Notes: a model not told the origin generated them from the letters alone. 64,000 nt of DNA from Pempheris klunzingeri (GCF_042242105.1 NC_092012.1:27329978-27393977), one strand, 5' to 3'. Positions 1-12,064 are shown, counted from the stretch's first letter. Made by a program: numbers and translations.

Positions 1-261
1 TGTCTCTCTGCTGTTCGCTGTAGAGAAGGATGATGTTTCTATGTAACTGTTGGATGTGTAAAAAAAAAAAAAAAAGCAGCTGTTTGCTAACATGTCAGCC
101 ATAGCAATTCCATAAGGTGACAATAAGATTTCATCTTTTTAATCTGTTGTTAAGTTGTTCTTCCAAAACATTAGTAAAGCAGCTTTAAACCTACAGACTG
201 TTCAGCTCCGTGGTATTATTCATGTTAAGGCTTTGATCACTACTGTGTATTTGCACCATAG

Positions 262-427
262 GTTTGCCTTCTCTAGGAACCAGGAGCCAACCATTGTTCC
301 CATCCCCGACAACAATGTAGCCATTGGCCGGGCCACACAGATGAGTCCTACAGACATCCTTCGGGTGAACCTTCTTTATCGCTGTAGTACGTACTTTTTT
401 ACCCATGTAGCCCTCTACTCACCTTAA
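262..427 (+). CDS. Six-cysteine astacin protease, last coding exon (partial gene)
   Basis: This exon encodes the C-terminal end of an astacin zinc protease of the hatching-enzyme/nephrosin group. It starts after the acceptor AG at 260-261 and reads FAFSRN...PTIVPIPDNNVAIG...LLYRC, which aligns residue for residue with exon 8 of the two complete paralogues downstream. The final disulphide cysteine is TGT at 383-385. In the paralogues a stop follows that cysteine, either directly or after a splice. Here the frame continues 13 codons to a TAA at 425-427, so the protein either has a short extra tail or splices at a GTACGT just after the cysteine. Exons 1-7 lie before the window. The first 261 bases are read as intron; no exon 7 was found in them. 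Whether the gene is functional cannot be judged from one exon. Confidence 0.75.
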
Positions 428-445
428 ACAATTAATATAACTTGA

Positions 446-745
446 GGAGGCCATGGCTCAGAGTAGAGTGGGTCGTCCATCAATTAGAAAATCGATGTTT
501 CAATCCCCAGGTACTCCAGTCTGCATGCCCTTGGCCAAGGCACTATCTCCCAACTTGCTCCTGAAACATAGCTTCAGTTTGTGAATGTGTATGAAAGAAT
601 AGTCTCCTCCAACTTAGATTCCTCCTTGTATGAATGATACAAGGAAGTACATGAAGTGAGAATGGGTGCGTGTATATGCAGTGTGTAAAACGCTTTCAGT
701 GGCCGAAATGACAGGGAAGGTGCTGTACAAGTACAAATCATTTAC
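446..745 (+). repeat. tRNA-derived SINE, + orientation
   Basis: The head contains A-box-like TGGCTCAGAGTAGAGTGGG and B-box-like GTTTCAATCCC sequences, as in a tRNA promoter. The body ends in a region matching the reverse complement of the SINE at 14,975-15,250. Both copies share the tail segment reading out as 'tacaaatcattta' in this orientation. It lies just after the partial astacin exon. Confidence 0.65.
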
Positions 746-2365
746 TTTGTTTGTTTCTGTGTCTATCTACTTTCTTCTGAGCTAGCTGCATTTGAATGAA
801 ACATATATGTACACGTATATTGTATCAATGCCATGAAGAACTCAAGCAGCTTTTACAGGCCTTGCTGTATTTTTGAATTCAGATTCAACTTCCTCCAAAC
901 CTGACCTGGAACCTGTGCAAAGGAACCATTTCCTCTAGAAATGAAAGTAAGTGCAATGTGGCTCTTGATGTTTTTTCTAAATTGTTATGTAGACATCGCA
1001 ACTTGAGTAGCTACCTGAGTTGCTATGTGTGCATCATAATCCAAAATGAATATAATATTAGTTATTATATTTAAACTTAGTTTTGAGATGGAAGTTTCCA
1101 CCTTTTTACATTTTTTTCATAACTTTTGTTGTTTTTCTTGTCTTTGTAAGGTAGTGATAGATACAGACAGGATGATTGCTTCTGTTAGTTAGTTCCTCTC
1201 TGTGGTGGATAGAATGACATTTTATTTTTAAAAAAGCGAGAGAGGGGCACAGCACTAAACCACCATCTCAACCACAAGACCATCAGGGGATGGTAAAATC
1301 CAGACCTTTAACATAAAGACCTTAAATGTCTCACTGTGTATATATTTTTTACATATTCCCTCTTGTTTGAACAGGAAATCAACATGAAATGGAGCAGATG
1401 GATGCAATGTTTTGTCTACGAAGAAATGCCTTTTGTGCTTCATGAATGTGCTTTAATGAAGACTTGCTTTTGCTGTCCTAATGAGAAATGAAAAGTGTCC
1501 AGTGATATCGTCACAAATTCACTTAAATTAATAGCTGCTTACTAATGATGAATAAAAATGAATACTTACTCTTAACATCAAGTCAGCCTGTTTCTGCTTG
1601 TTACTGCCAGTACACAAAAGACACACAAAAGATTGAACTTGTAGAAAACGATCAGAAAACAAGGTGAATATTCATAAGGAAGCAGAACTCTATATGTGAA
1701 TCTATGCAGGTGATCAGCAATATTTTACACTGCATGTCATATTCACTTTGGCTGTCACAAAAAGGTAAAGGTGCTTGAGAAACACACGCAGGTGATCAAA
1801 CTTAGTACATATTGTTCTGGAGTTGATAAGGCTTTTGCTGGCCTTGTTTTGAAGGAGCAGAGTCAACAAACAATATGTCCACTCACAAACACACCTGTTG
1901 GAAGGAGTCACTTTTTAATTTAAAGATATATCTTTTGAAATGTGAGAAGAGGAGTTGATTCAACCTTATGTCAGTTTGTCGTCATTTTGTAACTGATTGT
2001 AAAGGGCTCCTTTTATTTTTTCATCCTGTGTGTCAATACTGTGTTCAAATGAGATAAATAAATGACATAACTGTAGCTATGTAATGTAGAAAAACAGCTG
2101 AGATCAACTGCACAATTAATTTAACTGACCATTCATCACACTTAGCAACCATGAAACCAGCCCATGGAAGCAGATAATCACAACAAATCAGTCACTATAG
2201 TGACAGTATTGTACAGTATGTAGTAGTGAAGTAGTGTACAATTGTGAATGCACCAGGTGTCCTTTTCCCCCAAACACAGTGGTATGGAGGTGTTTCTGTC
2301 TGTACATTATGTAACTGATAAGCCTATGACTTCCATATTTGGGCTGACAGATGCTGTTAAGCACG
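746..2365. other. Intergenic stretch without a recognisable gene
   Basis: AT-rich sequence between the first and second astacin genes. No conserved exon was recognised on either strand. An AATAAA at 1,551-1,556 is a possible poly(A) signal for the upstream astacin gene if it has a separate 3' UTR exon as the third gene does; this is unproven. Confidence 0.4.
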
Positions 2366-2419
2366 TATAAAAACCTGGAGTGAAACCTCAGCTGTACAAG
2401 TCCACACAGAGGATCTAAG
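2366..2419 (+). promoter_or_regulatory. TATA box and noncoding first exon of second astacin gene
   Basis: TATAAAAA at 2,366-2,373 lies about 30 bp before a plausible transcription start near 2,397. A short leader then meets a GT donor at 2,420, and the matching acceptor (CTGCAG) ends at 2,565, 10 bp before the ATG. The third astacin gene has the same arrangement (TATA near 12,065, donor 12,122, acceptor 12,320), which supports a noncoding first exon. Confidence 0.5.
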
Positions 2420-2575
2420 GTGGGTTCACAATGTAAAGGAGGAGAGTGCACTTGAAGTGGAGAAGGAAAAGTGTTCCAATGCATGGAAATGTAGCTGTGT
2501 GTTTCTTGGTTCAAACACTATATCATTCCTCTGAGTGGAAACTGATTCCTGTCTGTATCCTGCAGGTTAGCTGGA

Positions 2576-5260
2576 ATGGCTCGCATGTCTGTTTTCAGGT
2601 TCTCAGCTCTGGCTCTGCTGCTGCTGTCTGCCTACTGCTGGGCAGACAGTGAGGTGGGATGCTCACAGGGCCCCTTACACCGTAGCATTAATGTTACTAC
2701 ATGACCTCAAACATTCAGATAAACTGTATTATGAGCAGCCGTGACTTGATGAGTTTTTATTCATTGATAATTGTCATAATTGTGGCACACACCAGTCCTT
2801 TAACAAGAAATAGCTCTTTTATTTCAGTTTACAAGTTCAGTCTAGTTGTAGCTATGAACTCCTTAACACTGTAGGTTCAGTGATGCTCTAGTTGGGAGTC
2901 TTAATCTGTTCTCTTTGTAACTTGGACAGTTTCCATGTAAACATGCCATTTTCAGACAAGGTACTTGGTTATTTGGCTTAAAGAAATCGGTGATTTTTTG
3001 GCTGTAATTTAGAGTCATATGGTTTATCTATTTCTAATATTTGTGTTTTTTTCCCCCTGATCCTACGCTGAACCTACAGGCAGGTATGTCATTTATTCTA
3101 CTGATCAGAGTGATTGTACTGGCATGCACAGTCTTATACAAAGTCTGTTGTTGTTGATGTCCCTGAGCAGAGGAGGACTCAGGGGAGCTTTCTGTCTCTG
3201 AACTTCTGGAGAAAGCCAACAGTAATCTGAGTGAGTGTGAGCTGCAGCAGTGACCATAAACCTCATGACCGTCTCCTTTTCATCTTCTGCTTGCGGCAGT
3301 TCAACAGGTTTTAAATACCTTTGTAATGTGTTTCAGTTCATTCCCATGATGATCCCATCCTGACTGGAGGAGACATTGCCATTGACAGCGAGTCTGAGAA
3401 AAACGCTGACCCCTGCACCAGCAGAGGCTGCATGTGGGGCAAGTGGACTGATGGGAAGGTCTACATTCCGTATTACATTGCCAGTCATTTCTGTAAGTGA
3501 AACATGCACATTCTTTATACAGTAAGTAGAGTGAGACTGAGCAGAGACCTAAATGTTCATATACCACAATCAAACAGACAGGGAGTGTTTGCTGCTTGCT
3601 GGTAATAGTCAACTCACTATCAGCAGTCCGGTCCCCTGGAGTCATGAAATCAATGACCAAACATTAAAAAACTGATGTACAACAAGGACTTATTTGTTCC
3701 TCAGTAGCAAAACACACAAGCTCAACTGAAGTCACTAAACCCTTTTAGGGCTGACTGGCCATAAATGAACATGAAATATAATATCATCCCCACTTTTTTA
3801 AACTTCCAGAAATGAAAGCTATCATATATCATATCATATCTGTGCTGATAAAAAAGCTAAATGTTGTTTGATTGACATCATCATCTTGCCAGCCTCTCGT
3901 GAGAAGGCCATCATCACCCGTGGATTGGAGTCCTTCTCTTCCTTCTCCTGCATCCGCTTCAGGCCCAGCAGAAGCAGCGACCGTGACTGGCTGAGCATTG
4001 AGTCCAAGAATGGGTATGAAACAGATATTAATGAAGAGTTGAGATCTACTCTCACACTTCAGTGTTTTTCAACTCATCTCTGATCCCATCCAGGTGTTAC
4101 TCCTACGTCGGCCGTAGTGGTGGTAAGCAGGTGGTGTCTCTGGCCCGTAGTGGATGTCTTTACCATGGCACCGTCCAGCATGAGCTGCTCCACGCTCTGG
4201 GATTCAACCATGAACAGACTCGCTCTGACAGGGACAACCACATCAGAGTCCAGCTACAAAATGTTCAGTCTGGTAATACTGCTGTTTATTATTCACAGAG
4301 AGAGAGCCAGTGCAGTGCTGACAAGTACAGACTGGTTTCCCCTGAAAAGCTATGCATGCTTAATTCTTTATTTCATGGCAAAATTCTACAAACAAATACA
4401 CTGATAAATATAAATAATGGTAAATATAATTGTTTTGGCGTTTAGCTCAAAGTCGTCTCATAGATCTTCTTTTTTAGCTAATATTTATGTACTTTAACCT
4501 AAGTACAGTTAACAGTTTTTAATAGTAGGTCTGCTGGAGTATTTTAATACAGTGCTATTGTGGTGTACTTCATCCTTGTCATGGGAATGGGATCCATTGT
4601 TACAGCAAAAAAGCAGAAAAAAATGGTGAAACTGTTTATATTATTGTTAAAAGTCTTGTCATAAGTTCCACAAAAAACAGAAATACACATTGGGTGAAAC
4701 AAAGAGCTCTCTTTTGTTGTCTCCATAGTGCCTCCAAGTGGACAGAAAGAGTGTTGACATCACACTGTGACGTGTGGGGAGCCCATTTTTGAAGGGATTC
4801 CAACAATCACTGATCTTACATGGGACAGAAGCTCATTGTGTGACTGCAGTTTCTTGAATATAAAACCATCAGTGCCAAACCAGGGAGCTCATCAGGCTCT
4901 TTGTCCTTTATGTCCAAAGTGAATTAAAACCAAACAAATGTTAAATTTAGTTTTGATTTTTCAGGAATGGAGCACAACTTCAGGAAGATTGCCACCCTCA
5001 ACCAGGGCACGTCCTACGATTACAACTCTGTCATGCAGTACCACAAGTGAGAACAACTGGCTTCACCTCAGCCCTGCTGTAGGACATCATTGTGTCAGGA
5101 CGTTCAGTCTAACTGCTCTTTGTCCTGTTGTAGGTATGCCTTCTCCAAGAACAACAAGCCCACCATGGTCCCCATCCCTAACTCCAATGTGTCTTTCGGC
5201 AACGCTAAGGAGATGAGTCGCAATGACATCGCCAGGCTCAACACGCTCTACAAGTGCTGA
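2576..5260 (+). CDS. Six-cysteine astacin metalloprotease (hatching-enzyme / nephrosin type), complete
   Basis: Secreted zinc endopeptidase of the astacin family. Exons: 2576-2653, 3080-3083, 3171-3230, 3337-3492, 3893-4013, 4094-4272, 4965-5046, 5134-5260; these sum to 807 bp (268 residues) with consistent phases. A signal peptide (residues 1 to about 23, [15 protein letters not shown]) is followed by a short propeptide with the GGDIAI aspartate-switch region. The mature chain starts near [12 protein letters not shown], whose two extra cysteines define six-cysteine astacins. Exon 6 carries the zinc site [15 protein letters not shown] and exon 7 the Met-turn SVMQY. The protein ends in YKC and a TGA stop. 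Eight coding exons is the layout known for low choriolytic enzyme genes, so an egg-envelope or related secreted protease role is inferred; nephrosin is an alternative. In exon 1 a donor five bases upstream (GTGAGG) could bypass the 4-bp exon 2 in frame and give 265 residues. Confidence 0.93.
3080..3083 (+). other. Predicted 4-bp coding microexon (GCAG)
   Basis: GCAG is bounded by CTACAG and GTATGTC, which are good splice sites. Exon 1 ends in phase 0 and exon 3 needs phase 1, so four bases restore the frame. The homologous position in the third gene has CAAG with equally good sites. Confidence 0.62.
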
Positions 5261-5458
5261 ATGAGTGTCCTTATGTGCACATTGTAAATGTGTACAGTAA
5301 CCCAGGCCTTCATGTTGTAGTCAACATTCTGTTATTACATTCAGGTTTGACGTAATCCATCTCTTTACTGCTCACTGTTACAGAGGAAGCCTGTTTAGAT
5401 TCGCTGACAGGCTGGAGGGAAGCTTTGCACTCAACAGCACAACAGTCAATCATCAAAC

Positions 5459-5464
5459 AATAAA
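5459..5464 (+). terminator. Poly(A) signal of second astacin gene
   Basis: AATAAA about 200 bp after the TGA stop, preceded by ordinary 3' UTR sequence. Confidence 0.6.
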
Positions 5465-6536
5465 GTTACTCTGACTGAAACAAAGCACTCCCTTTTCATT
5501 CCCTCATCAGCTTATTTGTGTAGTACTCTCTTGGTCTCTTTTTGGTTATCTTTTAGTTCAAAATAGTTAAAGCATACAAATATGTATATCTTTAGAGAAT
5601 TCACATTTTGACAGGGGCTATTTGCACTCACTGTGTCAGTAGCGATATTTCCATCCAAGGCTAATATGGCAATTTACACCCTGGTGTATGCTGGAAAGAG
5701 TATATTTTATATTTAATGTATCCTACCTTCTATTTGACTTATTATTTCATCCCAAACCACAGTCTTTTCATAAACCTAACCAAGTGGTTTTTGGTGCGTA
5801 AACATAATTAAACTGTGACTGAAAAACGCAAATAATAAAAGAAATCTAAAATTTGTAAGCTGGTCCTATATCACATCCTACATCAGTCACCTCATCCATC
5901 TCCAGCTATGGAATTTTTTTCCACCTTTTCCACCTGGACTTGGTGTTGTTATGCTCAGTACTCTGTAGCACCAATAAATGTTGGGGTTTCTGAGGCAATT
6001 TGGTTATCAAAAATAATTAATAATTCACTTTTGTATAATATTAAAGAAGACAGCTTGTGTATTAAAACATTTATTAAAACATGAAAAAATCAATGTACAA
6101 ACAATCTAACTAAGTGACTGTGACTAGCTAACAAACAACAGGGAGTTTGTGTGTGAGGAAGTGTGTATGTGTGAATATGCAAAGGAATGTAAGATGAAGC
6201 ACTACAAAAAGGGTGGGAGAACCAAATGGTGACTCCGTGCTACTGCCATGGTACAGGCCACACTGAGGCTGGAGCTGGAGGAGTAAGCTGCAGGCCTGGA
6301 ACTGGACTCTCAGGGGTCCCAGTGAGATGAGGTGCAGTGCCGAACTAGTCTCCAGCTGAGCCCAAGGTGAAACAGAGCTGGATCCTCTGGGGCACTACCA
6401 TGCACCTCCAACATATACTACCAAATTTTCAGATAAGAAAAAACTGCCTAAAATATGTGCATAGTTGTCAAGAGGGTTTGAAAGAGTTTAATGAGCCTTA
6501 GATGTAAGAGAATTATTTCAACCCACCATAATATTG
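5465..6536. other. Intergenic stretch, nothing recognised
   Basis: AT-rich spacer before the hAT element. No coding exon or named repeat could be supported on either strand. Confidence 0.4.
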
Positions 6537-7247
6537 TTGTAAAGCAGGGGTGTCAAACTCAATCAAAGAAAGGGCCAAAATTTAAAACACGGTCTAAGTC
6601 GCGGGCCAAACGGGCTCAACATTTAGTGAAGACTCTAATAGTGACTCTTTCATTATAGTATATAATCTAATCTAATAATAATAATAATAATAATATATAT
6701 ATATAATATCCAGAAATATGAATGTAAACAGCCAAACTTCAACAACTTTTCCTCAATAAAATAAATAGAATTTTAAATATTTTTTTCTTTTTTTTTATCC
6801 TCATGTTTTGTCTCATAGTGTCGTCTTATATTTATATTCTTTAATTATGGCCACATCAGCTCCACAAACAAGACACACAGGTTCACCTCCGATATCGACA
6901 AAACTCTGACCCCCACCTGCTTTGAAAGTCTCTGTTTTCAAAGTCCACTTTTCGTTTAGCCATTTATTTTGGGGGGGCTAGCTTAATGGCACGTTTCCAC
7001 TAGTACCTACTCCGAGAGCTGAGTAGGTACAAGTGGAAACGCGCCATAAATGTCGCTATAACAGCGCTGATCGATGCATTGATCCGCTGATCGGTGTGTC
7101 ATTATACCTGCGGGAGGAGGGGCTGCTACATGGGTCCTGACTAGCGCGGCAGCTGTTCAGTGCATTGTGGGATTTGTAGTATTAGAGGTTGGAGTGCTGT
7201 TTACCATTCTTAATAGTCACATGAAATTATCTCGTGGGCCGTATATA

Positions 7248-8470
7248 CACTATATTGCCAAAAGTATTGGCTCACCTGCCTTGACTCGCATATGAACTTA
7301 AGTGACATCCCATTCTTAATCCATAGGGTTTAATATGACATTGGTCCACCCTTTGCAGCTATAACAACTTCAACTCTTCTGGGAAGACTTTCCACAAGGT
7401 TTAGGAGTGTTTATGGGAATTTTTGACCATTCCTCCAGAAGCACATTTGTGAGGTCACACACTGATGTTGGACAAGAAGGCCTGGCTCTCAGTCTCCACT
7501 CTAATTCATCCCAAAGGTGTTCTATCGGGTTGAGGTCAGGACTCTGTGCAGGCCAGTCAAGTTCATCCACACCAAACTTTCTCATCCATGTCTTTATGGA
7601 CCTTGCTCATGTTGAACAGGAAGGGGCCATCGTCAAAACTGTTCCCACAAAGTTGGGAGCATGGAATTGTCCAAAATGTCTTGGTATGCTGAAGCATTCA
7701 GAGTTCCTTTCACTGGAACTAAGGGGCCAAGCCCAGCTCCCGAAAAAAACAATCCCACACCATAATCCCCCCTCCACCAAACTTTACACTTGGCACAATG
7801 CAGTCAGACAAGTACCGTTCTCCTGGCAACCGCCAAACCCAGACTCGTCCATCAGATCGCCAGATGGTGAAGCGCGATTCGTCACTCCAGAGAACGCGTC
7901 TCCACTGCTCTAGAGCCCATAGGCGGCATGCTTTACACAACTGCATCCGACGCTTTGCATTGCACTTGGTGATGTATGGCTTGGATGCAGCTGCTCGGCC
8001 ATGGAAAGCCATTCCATGAAGCTCTCTACACACTGTTTTTGAGCTAATCTGAAGGCCACATGAAGTTTGGAGGTCTGTAGCGATTGTCTCAGCAGAAAGT
8101 TGGCGACCTCTGCGCACTGTGGGCCTCAGCTGACCCCGCTCCGTCATTTTACTTGGCCTACCACTTCGTGGCTGAGTTGCTGTTGTTCCCAATCGCTTCC
8201 ACTTTGTTATAATACCACTGACAGTTGACTGAAGAATATTTAGGAGCGAGGAAATTTCACGACTGGACTTGTTGCACAGGTGGCATCCTATCACAGTACC
8301 ACGCTGGAATTCACTGAGCTCCTGAGAGCGACCCATTCTTTCACAAATGTTTGTAGAATCAGTCTGCATGCCTTGGTGCTTGATTTTATACACCTGTGGC
8401 CATGGAAGTGATTGGAACACCTGATTTCAATTATTTGGATGGGTGAGTGAATACTTTTGGCAATATAGTG
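7248..8470 (-). mobile_element. Tc1-like transposon nested in the hAT element
   Basis: Terminal repeats CACTATATTGCCAAAAGTAT (left) and its inverse at the right end are flanked by TA at 7,246-7,247 and 8,471-8,472, as expected for Tc1/mariner. The transposase relic is on the - strand. The insertion must be younger than the hAT copy that contains it. Confidence 0.88.
7370..8336 (-). pseudogene. Tc1-like transposase, broken
   Basis: The N-terminal part starts [13 protein letters not shown] and has paired helix-turn-helix DNA-binding sequence followed by a GRPSK hook-like motif. The first catalytic aspartate lies in WSDES and the final glutamate in [11 protein letters not shown]. Between about 7,590 and 7,720 the frame is lost and the segment holding the second catalytic aspartate is not recognisable, apparently through a small deletion. 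The protein cannot be active. Confidence 0.85.
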
Positions 8471-8708
8471 TAATTGTATCGCGGGCCGGATGTGGCCCGC
8501 GGGCCTTGAGTTTGACATATGTGTTGTAAAGAGATGTAAAATCATCTGCTAGTGTTTTGTCAGATTGTAAGCTTTTAACTTATTACTCTATTTTTTGTTA
8601 TTATTTTTTAGATATTAAGATACAGCTCACTTTTTATGGTTAAACCTTACAGTCAGTGCTTCCTGCATCAATTTATAACAGCTGGACATGATAATAACTA
8701 ATAATGTA

Positions 8709-10344
8709 CAGTGGGTACGGAAAGTATTCAGACCCCTTCACTTTTTCAACATTTTGTTATGTTACAGCCTTATTCCAAAATGGATTAAATTCTTTTTTTC
8801 CCCTCATCAATCTACACACAATACCCCATAATGACAAAGTGAAAAAAGTTTTTTAGAAATTTTTGCAAATGTATTAAAAATAAAAAACTGAAATATCACA
8901 TGTACATAAGTATTCACATCCTTTCCTATGACACTCAAAACTGAGCTCAGGTGCATCCTGTTTCCACTGATCGTCCTTGAGATGTTTCTACAACTTGACT
9001 GGAGTCCACCTGTGGTAAATTCAATTGATTGGACTTGATTTAGAAAGGCACACACCTGTCTATATAAGGTCCCACAGCTGACAGTGCATGTCAGAGCAGA
9101 AACCAAGCCATGAAGTCAAAGGAATTGTCTGTAGACCTCCGAGACAGGATTGTATCGAGGCACAGATCTGGGGAAGGGTACAGAAAAATTTCTGCAGCAT
9201 TGAAAGTCCCGAAGAGCACAGTGGCCTCCATCATTCGTAAATGGAAGAAGTTCAGAACCACCAGGACTCTTCCTAGAGCTGGCCGCCCGTCCAAACTGAG
9301 CAATCGGGGGAGAAGGGCCTTGGTCAGGGAGGTGACCAAGAACCCGATGGTCACTCTGACAGAGCTCCAGCGTTACTCTGAGGAAGTGGGAGAACCTTCC
9401 AGAAGGACAACCATCTCTGCAGCACTCCACCAATCAGGCCTTTATGGTAGAGTGGCCAGATGGAAGCCTCTCCTTAGTAAAAGGCACATGACAGCCCGCT
9501 TGGAGTTTGCCAAAAGGCACCTAAACGACTCTCAGACCATGAGAAACAAGACTCTCTGGTCTGATGAAACCAAGATAGAACAATTTGGCCTGAAGGCCAA
9601 GCGTCACGTCTGGAGGAAACCAGGCACCGCTCATCACCTGGCAAATACCATCCCTACGGTGAAGCATGGTGGTGGCAGCCTCATGCTGTGGGGATGTTTT
9701 TCAGCGGCAGGAACTGGGAGACTAGTCAGGATAGAGGGAAAGATGAATGCAGCAAAGTACAGAGACATCCTGGATGAAAACCTGGTCTAGAGCGTTCAGG
9801 ATCTCAGACTGGGGCGACGGTTCACCTTCCAACAGGACAATGACCCGAAGCACACAGCCAAGATAACGAAGGAGTGGCTTTGGGACAAGTCTGTGAATGT
9901 CCTTGAGTGGCCCAGCTAGAGCCCAGACTTGAACCCCAGTGAACATCTCTGGAAAGACCTGAAAATAGCTGTGCAGTGACGCTCCCCATGTAACCTGACA
10001 GAGCTTGAGAGGATCTGCAGAGAAGAATGGGAAAAACCCCCCAAATGCAGGTGTGCCAAGCTTGTAGCATCATACCCAAGAAGACTTGAGGCTGTAATCG
10101 CTGCCAAAGGTGCTTGAACAAAGTACTGAATAAAGGGTGTGAATACTTATGTACACATGATATTTCAGTTTTTTATTTTTAATACATTTGCAAAAATTTC
10201 TAAAAAACTTTTTTCACTTTGTCATTATGGGGTATTGTGTGTAGATTGATGAGGAAAAAAAAGAATTTAATCCATTTTGGAATAAGGCTGTAACAACAAA
10301 ATGTGGAAAAAGTGAAGGGGTCTGAATACTTTCCATACCCACTG
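8709..10344 (+). mobile_element. Tc1-like transposon, full length
   Basis: Left terminus CAGTGGGTACGGAAAGTATT and right terminus, inverted, CAGTGGGTATGGAAAGTATT are flanked by TA at 8,707-8,708 and 10,345-10,346. The inverted repeat extends well over 100 bp inward. The 1,636-bp length is normal for a complete fish Tc1. Confidence 0.92.
9110..10117 (+). pseudogene. Tc1-like transposase, one open frame with three nonsense codons
   Basis: From ATG 9,110 to TGA 10,115 the whole transposase stays in one reading frame (335 codons plus stop). It is interrupted only by TAG at 9,788, TAG at 9,917 and TGA at 9,977. The order is paired HTH region, GRPSK motif, catalytic D in WSDETKIE, second D in QQDNDPKHT and the E in NPSEHLW (DD34E type). 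No indel is seen, so this is a comparatively recent or slowly decaying copy. Confidence 0.9.
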
Positions 10345-10346
10345 TA

Positions 10347-11599
10347 TATCTGATCCAAAAATGAGATGATTGGTTGGCTAATAAGGAAGACTGATAAAAA
10401 TATAATATATCTGTGTGTGATGGAACATTTAAACAACTGCTCTCTACAGTAGTTAGATTGTATGTGTTCACTCTAGTAACTTTATAATGACATCAAATTC
10501 ACCAATTATTTTGGAAATGATGAAATTCTGAATTCCTTCATGAACTGAATGAAACAAGTACAAGCCTGCTATACATTTGCTCCCTACTACACATTTGCAA
10601 TGTCTGGTCTTGTCACAGTGGGTGTTTCCTGGGTTTATATTGACAACAGTGTGTGAATGTCCCACACTGATAAGAGCAGGGTAGTGTGCTTTTCTTCCTG
10701 TCACACAGAGTGACAGATGTTTCAGACTAAGACTCCGCCAGCTCTTCAAACACAGCGTTCAAGTGCTGCTTGGATACAGTGAAAAAGCTGATGAGACAGC
10801 CCCCGTAAGGGGCATGGGGGGGGCTTAAGGGTTGTGTATTAACTTATATATCTTCGTTTTTTTATCTCACTGTACACGTTTCAGAGCCTTCGTGGTGAAA
10901 ATACAAAATACAAATACAATACAATACAAGAGCTATTATTTATTGTATTGCTGTCAATTAATCTATCAAACAAATGCATTAGAATTTTGTTTATTACACT
11001 CAATTTAATATACATTTCAGTTGCATAACTCCACTATTTAATGATGACTGGTCACGACTAGTTCTCTAAACAAATAATTTTAAAAATTGCTACAGTACCC
11101 AGTGGGAAGTAATTCAACTCCCAACCATTGCTGTTCATGAACTTACTTTAATACCTCTTCAAAAATAATCAACCGTTATGTGAAGTATAGAATACGTCAT
11201 TTTGATTTACCTCTTTAGTTCATGCTGCTCAAAGTCTAATGTACCTACAGCTCCCTACAAGACCACATATGCACAATGTTGAATGTGATGATGTTAATGA
11301 AGACCACGTCAAAAGCTCAGTAACTGGTACAAAATAGACTCATCACATGGTAGTGAGATGGCTATCCTAGTTAAAAGACTAATTCATGGTCTAATAAAAG
11401 AGAAATTCATCTCAAAAGCTCCATCCGATGTACACAGTATGGCAGAACTGATGTAAACAGCCATGTTAGTTGGCCCCTTTGGATTCAGTTAACAAGAACC
11501 TTAATGTTACATGTTAATGTTACTTTTAGTTAACAGTTTGTGTTTGTCCTTTCTTGTTTCAACAGGACAGAAAAGATTTTCTCAGTTTGCTGTGAAAAG
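10347..11599. other. Intergenic stretch, nothing firm
   Basis: AT-rich spacer. No exon with family similarity was found. A CCCC/GGGG run (CCCCCGTAAGGGGCATGGGG) near 10,800 and a short TATT/ATACA simple region near 10,910 are the only distinct marks. Confidence 0.35.
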
Positions 11600-11835
11600 A
11601 CTTTACTGGAGTTGTGAGCTTAACCTCATCAACCACTTCTGGGATGAAGTAGAACCAGACCTGATCACCAAACATCAGAGTTGGACCGCACTAATGCGCT
11701 CCAACTCTGTGTCTGCACAGGAGATCATCCCTGCAGCAGGTGCAGCTTCTGGTACAAAGCCTGAAGCCAGAAGAGTGGAGTCTGTCTCAGGAGCAGGAAC
11801 TTTTCAACAATGTTTGGGTGTCCATGTATGCGTTG
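11600..11835 (+). mobile_element. Degraded Tc1-like 3' end
   Basis: The stretch reads like a decayed C-terminal transposase (LNLINHFWDEVEPDL resembles the DLNPIEHLWDELE region). After it come sequence like the usual 'cagaagagtggag' segment and a piece resembling the Tc1 3' terminal repeat (gggtgtcc). Stops and substitutions are many and no ends are preserved. Confidence 0.5.
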
Positions 11836-12064
11836 GCATGTCCATCACCTTTATTTTATTTAATGAGAGATTCAGAACTATTTTTATATTTGCACGGAGA
11901 GAGGCAGTACTGTACTCCACACCCCCATCGACACACAGGCACGTACCTGTGACAGATGCAATATTTCACACAGGTTGCAAAGAAGTTGCCATATATAGTG
12001 ATGAGGGTGTGAAGTTGTGTTTGCACTTTTTGATACGTCAAATTCTTTCTTAGTTCGTGGACAG

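Larger units (their letters stand above)
6545..8523. mobile_element. Non-autonomous hAT transposon, interrupted by a Tc1 element
   Basis: The ends begin CAGGGGTGTCAAACTCAA and, inverted, CACATATGTCAAACTCAAG. They are flanked by a perfect 8-bp target duplication TTGTAAAG at 6,537-6,544 and 8,524-8,531; eight bases is the hAT signature. Inner sequence next to both ends is rich in GGGCC/GGCCC. Without the nested Tc1 the element is about 755 bp and has no transposase, so it is a MITE-like passenger. It also holds an ATA microsatellite near 6,673-6,710 and a hairpin at 6,988-7,047. Confidence 0.8.

Noticed and set aside
3301-3660. - strand open frame opposite astacin exon 4
   Set aside because: It is the antisense shadow of a verified coding exon.
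7407-7913. + strand open frame of 168 codons
   Set aside because: Antisense shadow of the Tc1 transposase.
11511-12053. + strand open frame of 180 codons
   Set aside because: Its first half is decayed Tc1 3' sequence; the rest has no conserved motif.
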